The notes below the pieces were generated by a model. It was given only the letters and a program-made list of their open reading frames with translations. It searched no databases and was not told the DNA's origin. Below are positions 1 through 10,796 of a stretch of DNA of 64,000 nucleotides, in pieces. How positions within the stretch are numbered: the first letter of the stretch is position 1; each line of letters opens with the position of its first letter. The stretch is from the NCBI RefSeq assembly GCF_050436995.1, contig NC_134765.1, positions 1,453,501-1,517,500 on the forward strand, read 5' to 3'. Position numbers and translations under genes: made by a program. This stretch comes from Anticarsia gemmatalis. Its lineage: Eukaryota; Arthropoda; Insecta; Lepidoptera; Erebidae.

Positions 1-163
1 GTATGGTTAGTGGTTCGTGTCAAAGTTGTTCAAGCCGCCCGAAAAGGCCTTTGAATATCTGAATTGACAACAATTGGGACCGACTTTTCACGTGCAATCG
101 CTTAGTTTAGATGCGGTCACCCATCTATAAAATGACCGCGCCAAGCGTTACTTAACCCGCTGA
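1..163 (-). repeat. 5S rRNA-derived SINE, partial copy at window edge
   Basis: Read on the minus strand this matches the family seen complete at 12295-12545: a GTTAAG-like stretch, a GCGCGGTCA block, the GATGGGTGACCGC block and a tail ending in CTAACCATAC. The middle is shortened and the 5' head is absent. The tail runs to the left window edge, so only a few terminal bases can be missing there. Confidence 0.75.
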
Positions 164-1332
164 TTTATGATAATAATAAAATTCAGTTTTACATGTTCTT
201 TTTTATTTTGAACACTCATTATTCATATCATATAGTAGTATTTCCTGGCTAGTAGTTATTAAAACAATTAGTATTATAGTCGCAAAATTAATAAAAAATA
301 AATTTAAATTAAATTATTTTTTGTCTTGAAATTATCGTATGGAATGCTTGAAGAATGTATGGGAATTAGAAATAATTATTTTTAAATTGATTGATTTAAT
401 ATTAATTAAGTATTATCGAGTAATTTCCAAAGATGAGAATTATTTGTATTTTTTTTTGGCATTTAAATGTATTTTTGCAAAATGGCTCGATTTTTTTATT
501 TCTATGACTAAGTGATTTTTAAATAAGAAAATTGTAAGACGCGAGAGGTCAGTAATAATTTCTTGTCATTAAAATTTCATGATTTTTGTATGTATGCTAT
601 CTTTTAGATAATAAATATTTTGCCCTTTGTACGTATAGATAACCACACCAATTAAGATTATGCAAGTAAAATGATTTTTACAAAATGTTGACACTATTTG
701 ACACTACACCACATGTAAAAAACACATCATAAGATGTAATTTATCAATAATTTCCTTAATAAGCCACGTAAGCCACTTGACCTTAAGCCACTAAGCCTAA
801 AGTCACTTGCCCTTTAGCCATTCGACCCAAAAAGCCGTTATATTGTCACAAGTGGAGTAGTGTCAAACTAAATATAAGTAGCGCGTATAAGGTATTTAAT
901 GCCGAAATATGTTTTATATAAAACAATTTATTGTTTAAAGATGATTAAATAAATATTTTATAGCTATTATGATCTTTTTATTTTCGATAAACTTTTAGTT
1001 CATATTGATAGCAATGAAAATTTAACTTGACTTATAGCTTATTTTTTTTGTTACTCAAACAGTCCTCTAGGGTCCTTATTCATGGATCACATTGGCCATA
1101 TCTTGGAAAAAGGTCAAGTGCGTAATCTTTGCTTCATTTACACTCGTAACCAGAGCGGTCCGGCTGTAAATGAAGCAAGGTTTTGTAGGAGTCGTAGCGA
1201 GTGATTTTCTCTGTTCTCTGTCTAGCCAGAGGCTAAATTCTTCGACTCTCAACAACAAATTGTAGACACAAAGTAAAGTAACAAGTACCAAAGATTATTA
1301 TATCACATACAAAAACTCTACCTCCCCAACTC
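164..1332. other. AT-rich intergenic stretch without a gene
   Basis: No open frame here has coding character. The only structure I see is an inverted repeat at 1129-1178. The 71-codon minus-strand frame at 1076-1291 runs through that repeat and has no recognisable domain. Confidence 0.6.
1129..1178. repeat. Perfect 14-bp inverted repeat
   Basis: TTGCTTCATTTACA at 1129-1142 is exactly complementary to TGTAAATGAAGCAA at 1165-1178, with a 22-nt loop. It lies about 240 bp upstream of the first protease start codon. It may be a MITE remnant or an RNA hairpin. Confidence 0.6.
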
Positions 1333-1342
1333 TTTATATTTA
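1333..1342 (+). promoter_or_regulatory. Possible TATA element of the first protease gene
   Basis: TTTATATTTA lies about 80 bp upstream of the start codon at 1421, leaving room for a short leader. No strong initiator sequence is visible downstream. In AT-rich DNA this is weak evidence. Confidence 0.3.
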
Positions 1343-1397
1343 CTCTGTTATCTATCACAATGACAAGATAAACGTCATTTAAACAGATTTACACAAA

Positions 1398-1421
1398 ATG
1401 TACGTAAACACAAAATCTTAA
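1398..1421 (+). other. Seven-codon upstream ORF overlapping the protease start
   Basis: ATG at 1398 opens MYVNTKS followed by TAA at 1419-1421. The last base of that stop is the A of the protease ATG (TAATG). If the transcript starts upstream of 1398, ribosomes would terminate on top of the real start codon. Whether it is transcribed depends on the unknown start site. Confidence 0.35.
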
Positions 1422-2718
1422 TGTTAATCACAATCGTTTTATTATCAACATTCATACCCGTTTTGAGCCAAGACCGGCGAGTTATAACCACCCTGAAGTA
1501 CGCAACAAACAGAGTTAAGACTACCATAGTTCATGGCCATCAAGCTAGCAAGGGAGACTTCCCATACCTTGTATCAATAAAAAGGCACTTTAAAATAACA
1601 AATAATATAAATTTATGGACTAATCTGTGTGGTGGCAGTATTATACATCCACAAAAAGTTCTGACAGCAGCCCATTGCTTTGAATTGGACAATTTTTATT
1701 ATTATCATCATTTGCATCATATGAGAGTTGTGGCTGGCAGTTTGGATAATAAGTTGATACATACAGGTAAATTTTATTGAGTTGTTTGATGGTGCAGTTT
1801 TAAGTAAGTGTCTCTGGTTCAATCCTTTGATAAAATCGACATTAACTGTCACAGAATTCGCAGGTCAGAGTCTGAAAGTTGGTTTTTATGCTAAAGTGCC
1901 TTGCAGGATATTATTTTATGCCGTAATACGTTTCCACAATACAGCAAGCTTATATTCACGCGGCTATTGGAAATTATCCAATGCAATCGGAAAAATCAGT
2001 AATAGAACTTTGCTGAGTTTCTAAATTAAGCACCCATCTTTTTAAACGACTGTCCTACGCTCTTTTATGTAGAGGCAATTATACTTCTTCAAAATATAAA
2101 AAAAGAGGCATATTACCATTTCTTATTTTTCAAGGTAACACCGGCAACACAAACGATCAGCAATGGCGGAGCATTTACCAAATAAAACTGCACCCGGACT
2201 TCAACTTCCCTCTAAACGACATCGCTCTACTATTCATAGACAGTCCATTTAACTACACTAAGAACGTACAACCAGTAGTCATAGCAAGGAGGACTATAGA
2301 CTATTCTGGAAATTGTTTCTCAGCTGGTTTTGGAGAAACAAGCAGACAAAGGAAACAAGTTTCAAAGGAATTACTTTGGGCACAAATTAATTTGATGTCG
2401 CGGGATCAATGTACTACACTATGGGAGTTAAATATGGATCAGTTTATATGCAGTTATTCTGTGCTAACTGACGTAGCTGGCGGTGATTCTGGGGGTCCGT
2501 TAGCGTGTCTTGATACCCTAGACCCGGCCGGTCAGGGGCGCAGTTTGTTAGTCGGTGTGGTTAGCGGGAAGAACTTTGATAAAACGACGCTGTTCACCCG
2601 AGTGTCGGCCTACAAGAAGTGGATAGATTCAAATGATGGTAATGTGTTGAATGGTTGTGTCAGTTTCTGTGTTATAAGATTCGTGTTTGAACTGTTGTTT
2701 GTATTTGTTTTCAGATAA
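1421..2718 (+). CDS. Trypsin-like serine protease with hydrophobic C-terminal tail (two exons)
   Basis: The model joins 1421-1766 and 2135-2718 (ACAG|GTAAAT donor, TTTTCAAG acceptor), giving 309 residues. A signal peptide ends near residue 17. The mature domain begins with IVHG at 36, followed by LCGGS and TAAHC (His85), NDIAL (Asp144) and GDSGGP (Ser234), so the S1-family catalytic triad is complete. The residue six before the serine is Asp228, as in trypsins, predicting cleavage after Lys/Arg. The cysteine normally next to the catalytic serine loop (chymotrypsin 191) is Ala, and no partner for it is seen, so that disulfide is missing. The residue before IVHG is Thr rather than Lys/Arg. About 25 mostly hydrophobic residues follow the protease domain and could be a membrane or GPI-attachment tail. 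The splice is supported by alignment to the intronless paralog at 4491-5486. The physiological substrate is unknown. Confidence 0.88.
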
Positions 2719-2723
2719 AGATG

Positions 2724-2729
2724 AATAAA
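2724..2729 (+). terminator. Polyadenylation signal AATAAA of the first protease
   Basis: AATAAA lies 5 bases after the stop codon, and a GT-rich stretch follows at about 2750. This implies a very short 3' UTR. Confidence 0.6.
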
Positions 2730-2772
2730 TGGTACTCTTGAAGTCTAAAGCTTTGTGTTTGTTTATTTACCA

Positions 2773-3028
2773 CTAGCTGACCCGCGCAACTTCGCTTGCG
2801 TCACCTAAGAGAATGGGTCAAAATTTTCCCCGTTTTTGTAACATTTTTCGTTGCTACTCCGCTCCTAATGACCGTAGCGTGATGTTATATAGCCTATAGC
2901 CTTCCTCGATAAATGGGCTATCTAACACTGAAAGAATTTTTCAAATCGGACCAGTAGTTCCTGAGATTAGCGCGTTCAAACAAACAAACAAACAAACAAA
3001 CTCTTCAGCTTTATTATATTAGTATAGA
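2773..3028 (-). mobile_element. Non-autonomous Helitron, complete
   Basis: On the minus strand the element starts with TC (TCTATACTAATATA) and ends with CTAG. It is flanked by A on the 5' side and T on the 3' side, the Helitron A|T target. A CGCAA/TTGCG hairpin sits 8 nt before the CTAG end. Other copies or fragments are at 6012-6104, 8747-8996 and the end of 10310-10796. There is no coding capacity. It lies just downstream of the first protease. Confidence 0.8.
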
Positions 3029-4359
3029 TTATCCTATTGTAAAGTTCAAGGATTTGCCCGTAATAAAAAGGATCAAACACGCTTGCGTTAATAACTTTAA
3101 ACTAAAAAAAAATTGGTGTTACTTTAAAATTAAGCTGATATGACCTCTTCATTGTTCTACATGTTTAATATTATTATATTCTAAGTACCAACATACATAG
3201 GTATGTTACATGACAAATACACAAAATTACGCCTTTTTACCCACAGAGTACATTATATTTATACTGGGTTTTCCTGATAGGGTAAGGTAGAGACCAAATA
3301 ATAATAATTGTATTCACCATCTCGACATATATTCACCACCAAAGTATATAGTAACAGATCTATTCACATTATATGTCAAGAAAAGAACTCTCTTTTATTA
3401 AAATCAAATAAAACAAGCAAAAATATCCAGACTGAAGAACAAACTAATCCTACAAAATGAACGGCCTGCCGCCTACAAATTAAGTATAATTATAAACAAA
3501 TTGTCAGCCACTAGACGAACATCTTTAATTACAAAGTGCTTCAGCATCATTTGTCCTCTTAAAGCTGATGAACGAGATTGTTTGACGATGACCGTAATGA
3601 AAGGGTCTGAGGGCTTTTGAGGGACCGTCTTGTTATTGATAGTATGTAAGTTTGAATTATCTTTCATTCTTTACAATAATTAAGAAATAATCTAAGTATA
3701 CCTATATTTGGTAACACAAGTATTATTGACCTACAATCAATGGTCCTTTTGAACTTTATTGCTAAATATTGAGGACTATAATTACGAAACTCTAAAAATA
3801 ATAATAGTTTAATTTAGGTATTATCTTAGTTTTAGAGTTAGTTATTAATGAATGGTTTAATAAAAACTAAATTGAAATCACTGCATCCGTTCGGGAGCTA
3901 TGATGCCACAGAGAGACAGTCACGTCAGACTTATAACATCCCTCTTTTTGCGTCGGGGGTTAAAGAAAAAAACGTGACAAAAGTGTAGCAATCGTATCAA
4001 GTGGTGTTCTTTTGTCCCTGCCTACCCCTATGGGAAAAAGCCGTGATGTCATGTATGTATCTATCTAAAAAGAGCGTACCTGAGATTGAATATATTTACA
4101 AACATGAGACTGTAATAAATAAATGTAATTAGGCAACTCACACAAGGTCTTCTGATTCCAAACTAGATCTCGTAGATACTATGGTAACCAGACAGCTGAC
4201 TTAAAATATATCGATTCATTTATATGCCAACATAGAGCAGATACCTTACTACTCTTCTTGTTGGCATTCGCACTCGTAGCTCAATGATTATGTGATCACA
4301 TTATTACTTCCACTGCAACAACATACGGCAGAATAATGTCAATCCTCTTTTGTATCAAT
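3029..4359. other. Spacer between the two proteases, repeat debris only
   Basis: I see no gene. At about 3228-3300 and 4003-4060 there are degenerate pieces of the common TCACGCC-TTTTTCCCATAGGG repeat. At about 3875-3965 there is a GATGCCACAGA-type repeat ending in GTCGGGGGTTAAA. Confidence 0.5.
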
Positions 4360-4364
4360 TCAGT
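4360..4364 (+). promoter_or_regulatory. Possible arthropod initiator (TCAGT) of the second protease
   Basis: ATTCAGTTC matches the arthropod initiator and lies 130 bp upstream of the preferred start at 4491. No clear TATA box precedes it. Confidence 0.3.
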
Positions 4365-4490
4365 TCTGGTTTTCTTCGCTAGAATTACACCACAGTGTTT
4401 TATAAATATTTACAGAAACCCATGACAGATGCTGTCAGAATATCTTCAAAATGTGATCCAAAATTACCGAGTGAAAATATCACCATTCTA

Positions 4491-5486
4491 ATGAATGTAT
4501 TTATAATATGTACATTTATCATCCAAGCGGTCTGCGGCTACGACGAGCGTGTGATTACCACCTTGAAACACTCACAATATCTCGCAAATGTAGTCCCGAA
4601 CATCGTGAACGGGAAGCCTGCGACCAACGGACAGATACCATTCCTGGTGTCCCTCAAGGTTTGCGGGCGGCAGTATCATAGTGGACTGTTTGAATGGAAC
4701 AGTATTTGCGGCGGAACTATCATAGACAAGAAACGTGTGCTCACAGCGGCGCACTGCTTCGAACAGGACAACTTCCTCTTCGTTAGAGACTCCTCGTCGC
4801 TTCGTTGTGTCGCCGGGAACATTCAGAACACCCTCCCCCACACCGGCAAGACGGAGACCACACTAGACAGCCAATGGCGAGGCTTGAAGAAGATAATTGT
4901 CCATAAACATTTCCATTTTCCTGCGAACGACATAGCTTTAGTACATATCGATGAGCCGTGGAAGTTTAATGATAAAGTAGCAGCTGTCTCTTTATCTCGC
5001 AGAGCGGTGGATCGCGCGGGGTACTGCGAATCGGCTGGTTATGGCGCCGTCGGACCTGATATCAAGGATCCTGATTCTACTGTATTATTAGTAGCACGTA
5101 TAACGATCCTAACGAGACAGCTTTGCTCATCACTCTGGGAAATCAATATGAATTCGTATGTTTGTTCCGATACGGCTGTTACAGATGTGGCTAGGGGTGA
5201 TTCTGGGGGTCCGTTAGTTTGCAACGGGACTTATAACTCTGCCCATTGGTCGAAGAAGATCCTAGTCGGTGTTGTGAGCGGCAAGAACTATGACAAGACG
5301 TCGCTGTACACACGAGTGTCCGCTTTTAAATCTTGGATAGATAATAACTATGGTAATACGTTGTATGTTAATGTGTATTTGTTGATTATACCTCTCGTTT
5401 TAATATACACTTGTGTTCTTTCATTCGGTTTATACAACCGGTCGAATAATATCAGAAGACTGAAGAAAAAATGCATTAAAAAATAA
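4491..5486 (+). CDS. Trypsin-like serine protease with C-terminal transmembrane segment, intronless
   Basis: The product is 331 residues from the ATG at 4491, chosen because it puts a signal peptide (about residues 1-16) at the N terminus, as in the paralog. An in-frame ATG at 4422 would add 23 residues and cannot be excluded. Both copies share DxRVITTLK after the signal. The mature domain starts at IVNG (38); the triad is His88, Asp147 and Ser238; Asp232 in the specificity pocket predicts trypsin-like cleavage. The residue before IVNG is Asn, not Lys/Arg, so classical tryptic activation is not evident. The cysteine next to the active-site serine is Ala. After the protease domain, residues about 293-315 form a hydrophobic span followed by a basic tail (RRLKKKCIKK), which suggests a type I membrane protein with the protease outside. 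It lacks the intron present in the neighbour and is a tandem duplicate or retrocopy of it. Confidence 0.9.
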   Translation: MNVFIICTFIIQAVCGYDERVITTLKHSQYLANVVPNIVNGKPATNGQIPFLVSLKVCGRQYHSGLFEWNSICGGTIIDKKRVLTAAHCFEQDNFLFVRDSSSLRCVAGNIQNTLPHTGKTETTLDSQWRGLKKIIVHKHFHFPANDIALVHIDEPWKFNDKVAAVSLSRRAVDRAGYCESAGYGAVGPDIKDPDSTVLLVARITILTRQLCSSLWEINMNSYVCSDTAVTDVARGDSGGPLVCNGTYNSAHWSKKILVGVVSGKNYDKTSLYTRVSAFKSWIDNNYGNTLYVNVYLLIIPLVLIYTCVLSFGLYNRSNNIRRLKKKCIKK

Positions 5487-5530
5487 CTTTTTTTGGTTTA
5501 GTTTGGTTAACACTTCGTGGCAAGAGTGTC

Positions 5531-5536
5531 ATTAAA
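5531..5536 (+). terminator. Possible polyadenylation signal ATTAAA of the second protease
   Basis: ATTAAA lies 44 bp after the stop and is the first plausible signal. Such hexamers are frequent by chance in this AT-rich DNA. Confidence 0.3.
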
Positions 5537-6011
5537 CTTTTCCCCCTATTTCGCTTAGATGAGAATCTGGAAAACATATTATTCTGTGTACAAAACCATT
5601 TTAAAAGTGATTAAAAATATTTGTTTATGCTAAAAATACTTCACAATGATAAATGACTAGTAAAAGTCCAATAAGAAATGCTACAGAATAATAACTTGAA
5701 CTTCATTTGTATGCAAAACGAGCTATTAATTTTTTAATTCATCATCTTTTCTCTGCTTTACAAAGGACTTATGGACGATTCTTATCTAAGAAATGGAAGA
5801 AAAATATCTAATATTGTGATAGTTAGAAACTGTTTTATGATAGCTAGTACAGCTCCTGCAATTCATTAGGTTTCTAGGTTAAATGTCAAGAAGTAGGAAC
5901 AGGTTATTTCCAAAGCTTATTTTATAATAATCTGCAGTTCAGAATGTTGGCTTATGTTGGTCGTTTTAGGTAGCGTGTTTTGTGTTTAAATAAGAGTACA
6001 TAATCTATACT

Positions 6012-6104
6012 TCTATACTAATATTATAAAGCTGAAGAGTTTGTTTGTTTGTTTGAACGCGCTAATCTCAGGAACTAACTGGTCCGATTTGAAAAATTCT
6101 TTTC
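6012..6104 (+). mobile_element. 5' fragment of the Helitron family
   Basis: It begins TCTATACTAATATT and runs through the (GTTT)n and GAACGCGCTAATCTCAGGAA segments seen in the complete copy at 2773-3028. It then stops abruptly where another repeat begins at 6105. Confidence 0.7.
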
Positions 6105-6183
6105 ACCGGATGCAGCTGAATACCAGTGTTTTACATGGAGCGACTGCCTATCTGACCTCCACAACCCAGTTAGGTACCTGGGA
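6105..6183 (-). repeat. Interspersed repeat fragment (CCAGGTAACTGGGT family)
   Basis: The minus strand carries ACCTAACTGGGTTGTGGAGGTCAGATAGGCAG-like sequence and ends with CAGCTGCATCCGGTG. It matches repeats at 36508-36625 and 59830-59965. It is probably the 3' part of a non-LTR retrotransposon or a SINE; the class is not certain. Confidence 0.6.
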
Positions 6184-8536
6184 TATAATGTATGTACTAG
6201 AATTTTGGGTTGGTTTTATTATTATTAAGGTTTCCTGTTAACCTTTTAGTTAATCTCGAAGGCTTTTGTGTTGGATAGGCTGTTAGGATTTTTTATCATG
6301 TATAGTATTCGGTTTTTAACGAAACAATATCTTTGTATGCATCACCCGTCGTTCAAGATTCATTGCGGCAATATGAAGATACGAATTAATAAATAACCTC
6401 TGCAGTTCTGCTACACCCTTAGACTTAATATCTATGCGTAAGTTATGAAGGCGTAATGAGCTGATTATAATATTCTTGCACTTGATACGACTGCGGTTCT
6501 CAAGTGTGGTTCAAGTTGTTAATGCTTTTGATTCTGTTGATGCTGTTCATTAACAACGAATGCCTGCTATTAGGTCAATAACGTATTTACTATTTAGCGT
6601 TTGACAACAAGCCTTTATGCATAAGCTAGGGTAGGGTCCCTTTTAAAGAGGTACTGCGATTAGCGGTTAGATGTTTAATAGGTACCTGCTTTTGCTTTTA
6701 TTTCTGTAATAGCTGTTCAATAACAAACCGTAATTCGTAATGATTCTCGGGCAACATCTATTTAATAGGACAGATATTGACACTTTTGATATTTATAACT
6801 AAGTATAATTGAATCTACCATTTGCTCGTAAAGGGGGTAGAGACCAGATTGATAGTTTGATTAGATCAATCAATTTTTTCTTGTCCAGGAGAGATAAAGG
6901 TATACCAATGTTTTAGACGTATAATCTAACAGTATTTTATATTTTTCGTTTAAAACGTTGGTAGGTATGTCTGTTATATTATCTGCGGCATATTATCAGC
7001 TGAAACAAACTTTGAGAACAACAAAATCACAAATCATATGTGTTATAATGAAGTTTCGTAGCGACAATATATTTAGTATATTTGCGACACATGGTCGTCG
7101 TCATCTCGTGGTAATTGAGTAGAGAACGTCCCCGCGTTTACATTTATATCAAACCATGAATAATTTCTACAACGAGATAATCGGGGGAGAGAATGATGTA
7201 TGTATTCCATCAAATTCTTGACGTCATGTAGAACAATTGAGTACATAATCGAATATGCAATTTCTAAAAGATTGCGTGTCTTGTGCCTTGTAACTCAGTT
7301 TTAAATTGCACATTTAATTCAAACTAGGAGGGCCAGTTTCTCAGTTTTCAATTTCCTTCAAAATTATCCTACCAGATTCTGATGGATGCATTATGGATCA
7401 ACTGGTGGTTAAAGAAAACTTATAATCTATGGGCATAGTGTGATCAAATGTAAAATAGAAGTTGACATCTTGACAGACTGTTCAAAGAATTCCACGAACG
7501 CAAGATTACGTGACAATCTTTGACTTCACAGTTCAAGTAATTAGCATAAAAAACGCAACCTAAAAAAAAACCGCAACAACATACCCAATACCGTAGGCAA
7601 GACATTACAATATCACTGTTTAAAAAAAGATTTACGAAACCAGACGAATCTATTTTATAATAATATATCTATTTTTATTTTATTTACGATATTTTTTTTA
7701 TCTATTTGATATATTTCAACACTTTTCAACCAGTCATAAAATCCACTCACTATAAAAACATGGTTGACTGCTGAATACACTTCATTTGGCCACAGAACTT
7801 TTAGCTGCATATATTTTAATTAGATTCTGTTGTGCACTTGCCACGGATCGAGTGGTTCAAAAGGCTTTCGGGGAAGTTGAAAGCGTGTCCGCGGTAATGT
7901 ACATTTGGTGTTAAATTCTAGGGAATATTTCAATGAGACTGGACTTTACCGGACTCTGTACAACGATGAATATGAATGAAGGTTTACGGTTTTTGCCACA
8001 GGTTTCATTACACCGAAGTTATTCGATATTAGCGATTTTGGTATAAATTATGGCACGTTATCTAATGAATAGACTATCCAGTACTTATTCGTAAGTATAG
8101 ATTTAAAATTTTATTGGCTATAAAAACCAACTTCGAGCGCATCAGTGTCAACTAGTACTAGTCGAAATGGAAACCGGTCGAAGAGTATCATCATTATCAA
8201 ATACTAGATTCTTACCCAATTGTATTGTAGTGATATTTATGATAACTTTAATGGTGAAGACGGTAAAGTTATGTTGCTTTCGTAAAATTATAATACCTGC
8301 TTAGGAAGTATATCTGAATCTTTCTAAGTATATATCGGCTATATCAAATGTTGCGATGATTACAAAAAGGGACTCTTTGATTTGTTTCTTCATTTCCAAG
8401 TGATCAAAGAAAATGTATCTCCTGTATTATGAGATTTCCACCGAAAATAATTGGAATTTTCCTATCACCGTGTTACCTGTATTCTAAGCTCGTGTTGCTT
8501 TTTCATATCTGTACTTTATAATATAAATTAACTGGT
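6184..8536. other. Gene-free AT-rich stretch
   Basis: I find no open frame with coding character and no clear repeat boundary here. Confidence 0.5.
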
Positions 8537-8740
8537 TTATCCGCGACTCTGTCCGCCTGGGCTATAGTTACTAGGCTTATGATTCGCATATGTTCCATTC
8601 CCGTCGTATCTCCGGGATAAAAATTACCGCATGTTCCTTTTTGGGCTTCAAACTATCTTTGTATAAAACGTAATTCTACTTAAATAGGTTTAGCGGTATA
8701 TGCACGAAAAAAAGATCGGCTGATAAAGCTACGGCTGTAT
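8537..8740 (-). repeat. Degenerate CGAAGTCGCGG-type interspersed repeat
   Basis: The stretch reads TCCGCGACTCTGTCCGCCTGG and then TCTCCGGGATAAAAA, the degraded order of motifs in the widespread repeats that end ACGAAGTCGCGG. It directly abuts the Helitron at 8747. Confidence 0.4.
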
Positions 8741-8746
8741 TTATAA

Positions 8747-8996
8747 CTAGCTGACCCGCGCAACTTCGCTTGCGTCACATAAGAGGGAATGGGTGAAATT
8801 TTTCCCCGTTTTTGTAACATTTTTTACTGGTGCTCTGCTCCTGTTGGTCGTAGCGTGATGATATATAGCCTATAACCTTCCTCGATAAATAGACTATCTA
8901 ACACTGAAAGAATTTTTCAAATCGGGCCAGTAATTCCTGAGATTAGCACGGTCAAACAAACAAACTAACTCTTCAGCTTTATAATATTAGTATAGA
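8747..8996 (-). mobile_element. Non-autonomous Helitron, complete
   Basis: This has the same family and signatures as 2773-3028: TC start, CTAG end, A|T flanks and the CGCAA-TTGCG terminal hairpin. It differs from that copy by scattered substitutions and a shorter CAAA run. Confidence 0.8.
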
Positions 8997-9590
8997 TATG
9001 AGAAGGGATTAGATTCCTATGATCTATAATCTAGAAATAAATTATAATGTAGACATTTTAAAACTGCCTGATTTCTGTAAAGTTCAGTGTATGGTGCGTA
9101 GGTTTCCAATATTTCACACCCCATAGCCCATAGGTAATATTTGATCCCATTGCAAACGCACGTAAAGAATCGATAACACGTGTACTAATTGTACTAAATC
9201 ATGTCCTCTTCTCGTGGGAGTCCAAGAATTCCATTTAATACTATAAATTAATCATTAATTTCGCCTTTAGATCACAAAACTTGATTTATTAATGCGTGTT
9301 CGAATCGCACCTAGGACAAATCTGTTCAGAGCCTGGTTGTAAAATCTATTTAGGTATGTGTTTGGAAGTATATAAGTATGTTTATCAGTTGTCTAGTTAT
9401 CATAGAATAAGCACTGCTTAATTGTGATTCAGTTGACCGTGTGTGAGTTGCTAATATGTTCTGCTCTCTCCAACCGATGGCGACAACTTCGACTTCTTAA
9501 CTATCTAACGTTAATTCGCACTGAGATGTTCAAATACATTAATTTACCTAACCTATTATTTCCCTAGTTATATGTTTGTTTGTTTGTTTG

Positions 9591-9828
9591 TCGTATGGTT
9601 AGTGGTTAACCTAGTGTCAAAGTTGTTCAAGCCGCCCGAAAGGCCTTTGACATGGCTTAACGACTGTTATCTTAGTAGACAACAGCCGGGACCGACTTTT
9701 TACGTGCCCTCCGATGCACGGAGACGCCTAGCTCAATTACCACTATGCGGTCACCCATCTACGGAATGACCGCGCCAAGGGTTGCTTAACCGATCGTTTA
9801 CCGACCTGTGGGCGCAACCGGCCTAGTC
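9591..9828 (-). repeat. 5S rRNA-derived SINE
   Basis: A nearly full copy on the minus strand: GGTTAAGCAACCCTTGGCGC, GATGGGTGACCGC, TCTCCGTGCATCGGAGGGCA and a tail ending CTAACCATACGA. It is preceded on the plus strand by (TTTG)n. The 65-codon frame at 9572-9769 is only this repeat. Confidence 0.8.
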
Positions 9829-10203
9829 ATGAAGAAAACCTTTTTATTCATCGTAACTTCACGGAACCCTATCACATACATATTCTCGTTCAAATTGCTT
9901 CAATCTTATAAGGTGTTCAAAGAATTTATAATAAAGTATATCAACGTAAGGTGTCGGTGTATTCGCAATATATTTCATCAATTTAAACTTATTGAGATAT
10001 CTCTGATATATACTAAATAACTTCAGGTATCAGTATGATGGGAATTTTGTAATATTCGCGCGAATTTAATACGGATAGTTCTATTTTTGTATCGATACTT
10101 ATGAAATAACTGAGAATCGAATATGGCGTATTACGTAAGTGACAAACGTTTTATATAACCATCTACTAGTGATAACTTTTAAACTCTCGCGTTGCATGTT
10201 GAA

Positions 10204-10241
10204 TAGGATACGGGAATGTTCGCTATAATTCCCGTATCCTA
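10204..10241. repeat. Perfect 14-bp stem-loop
   Basis: TAGGATACGGGAAT (10204-10217) and ATTCCCGTATCCTA (10228-10241) are exact complements around a 10-nt loop. A flanking short duplication (CCATCTACTAGTG at about 10161 and 10242) suggests that a small inverted-repeat element inserted here. Confidence 0.65.
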
Positions 10242-10309
10242 CCATCTACTAGTGGCCTGACTTCGTCCGGGTATATAGTACGTTAATCCCATGCCACATT
10301 CAATAAACA

Positions 10310-10340
10310 TCCATACTAATATTATAAATGCGAAAGTAAC

Positions 10341-10375
<35 letters not shown>

Positions 10376-10796
10376 GCTACTCAATCACGTCTAAACTACT
10401 GAACCAATTTGCATGAAATTTGGTATGGAGATATTTTGATACCCGAGAAAGGACATAGGCTACTTTTTACCCCGGGAAAATGACGCATTTCCCGGGAAAA
10501 TTCAGAAAATTAAACGAAGTCGCGAAAACCAATATTAAAATGACATTTAATTAACAAAATTCCGTTGCCATGGCAACTGTTTTGGTGGCAGATGCCTTAG
10601 CGCGACTTCGTTATACTTAGAGATATTTAATTATTTTTAGAATATTTTTCGTGAAAAAAAAGCATATTTTATATCATCACGCTACCACCAATAGGAGCAG
10701 AGTAGGTAACAGTAAAAACTGTTACAAAAACATGGAAAATTCTGACTCATTCTCTCTTATGTGACGCAAGCAAGCGAAGTTGCGCGGGTCAGCTAG
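10310..10796 (+). mobile_element. Composite non-autonomous Helitron-like element
   Basis: It starts TCCATACTAATATTATAAAT after an A and ends CAGCTAG before a T, with the family hairpin CGCAA/TTGCG near the end. The first half (AAATGCGAAAGTAACTCTG, then ACATAGGCTACTTTTTACCC) belongs to a different repeat from the last 130 bp, which matches the element at 2773-3028. It may be one element with two ancestries or two elements joined. Confidence 0.6.
10341..10376 (+). repeat. (TCTG)9 microsatellite
   Basis: Nine uninterrupted TCTG units near the 5' end of the Helitron-like element. This position is a usual one for such runs in these repeats. Confidence 0.9.

Noticed and set aside
1076..1291. 71-codon minus-strand frame upstream of the proteases
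   Set aside because: It spans the inverted repeat at 1129-1178 and shows no family or promoter.
4422..4490. Longer N terminus of the second protease from the ATG at 4422
   Set aside because: It would bury the signal peptide behind 23 residues and has no counterpart in the paralog. Kept only as an alternative.
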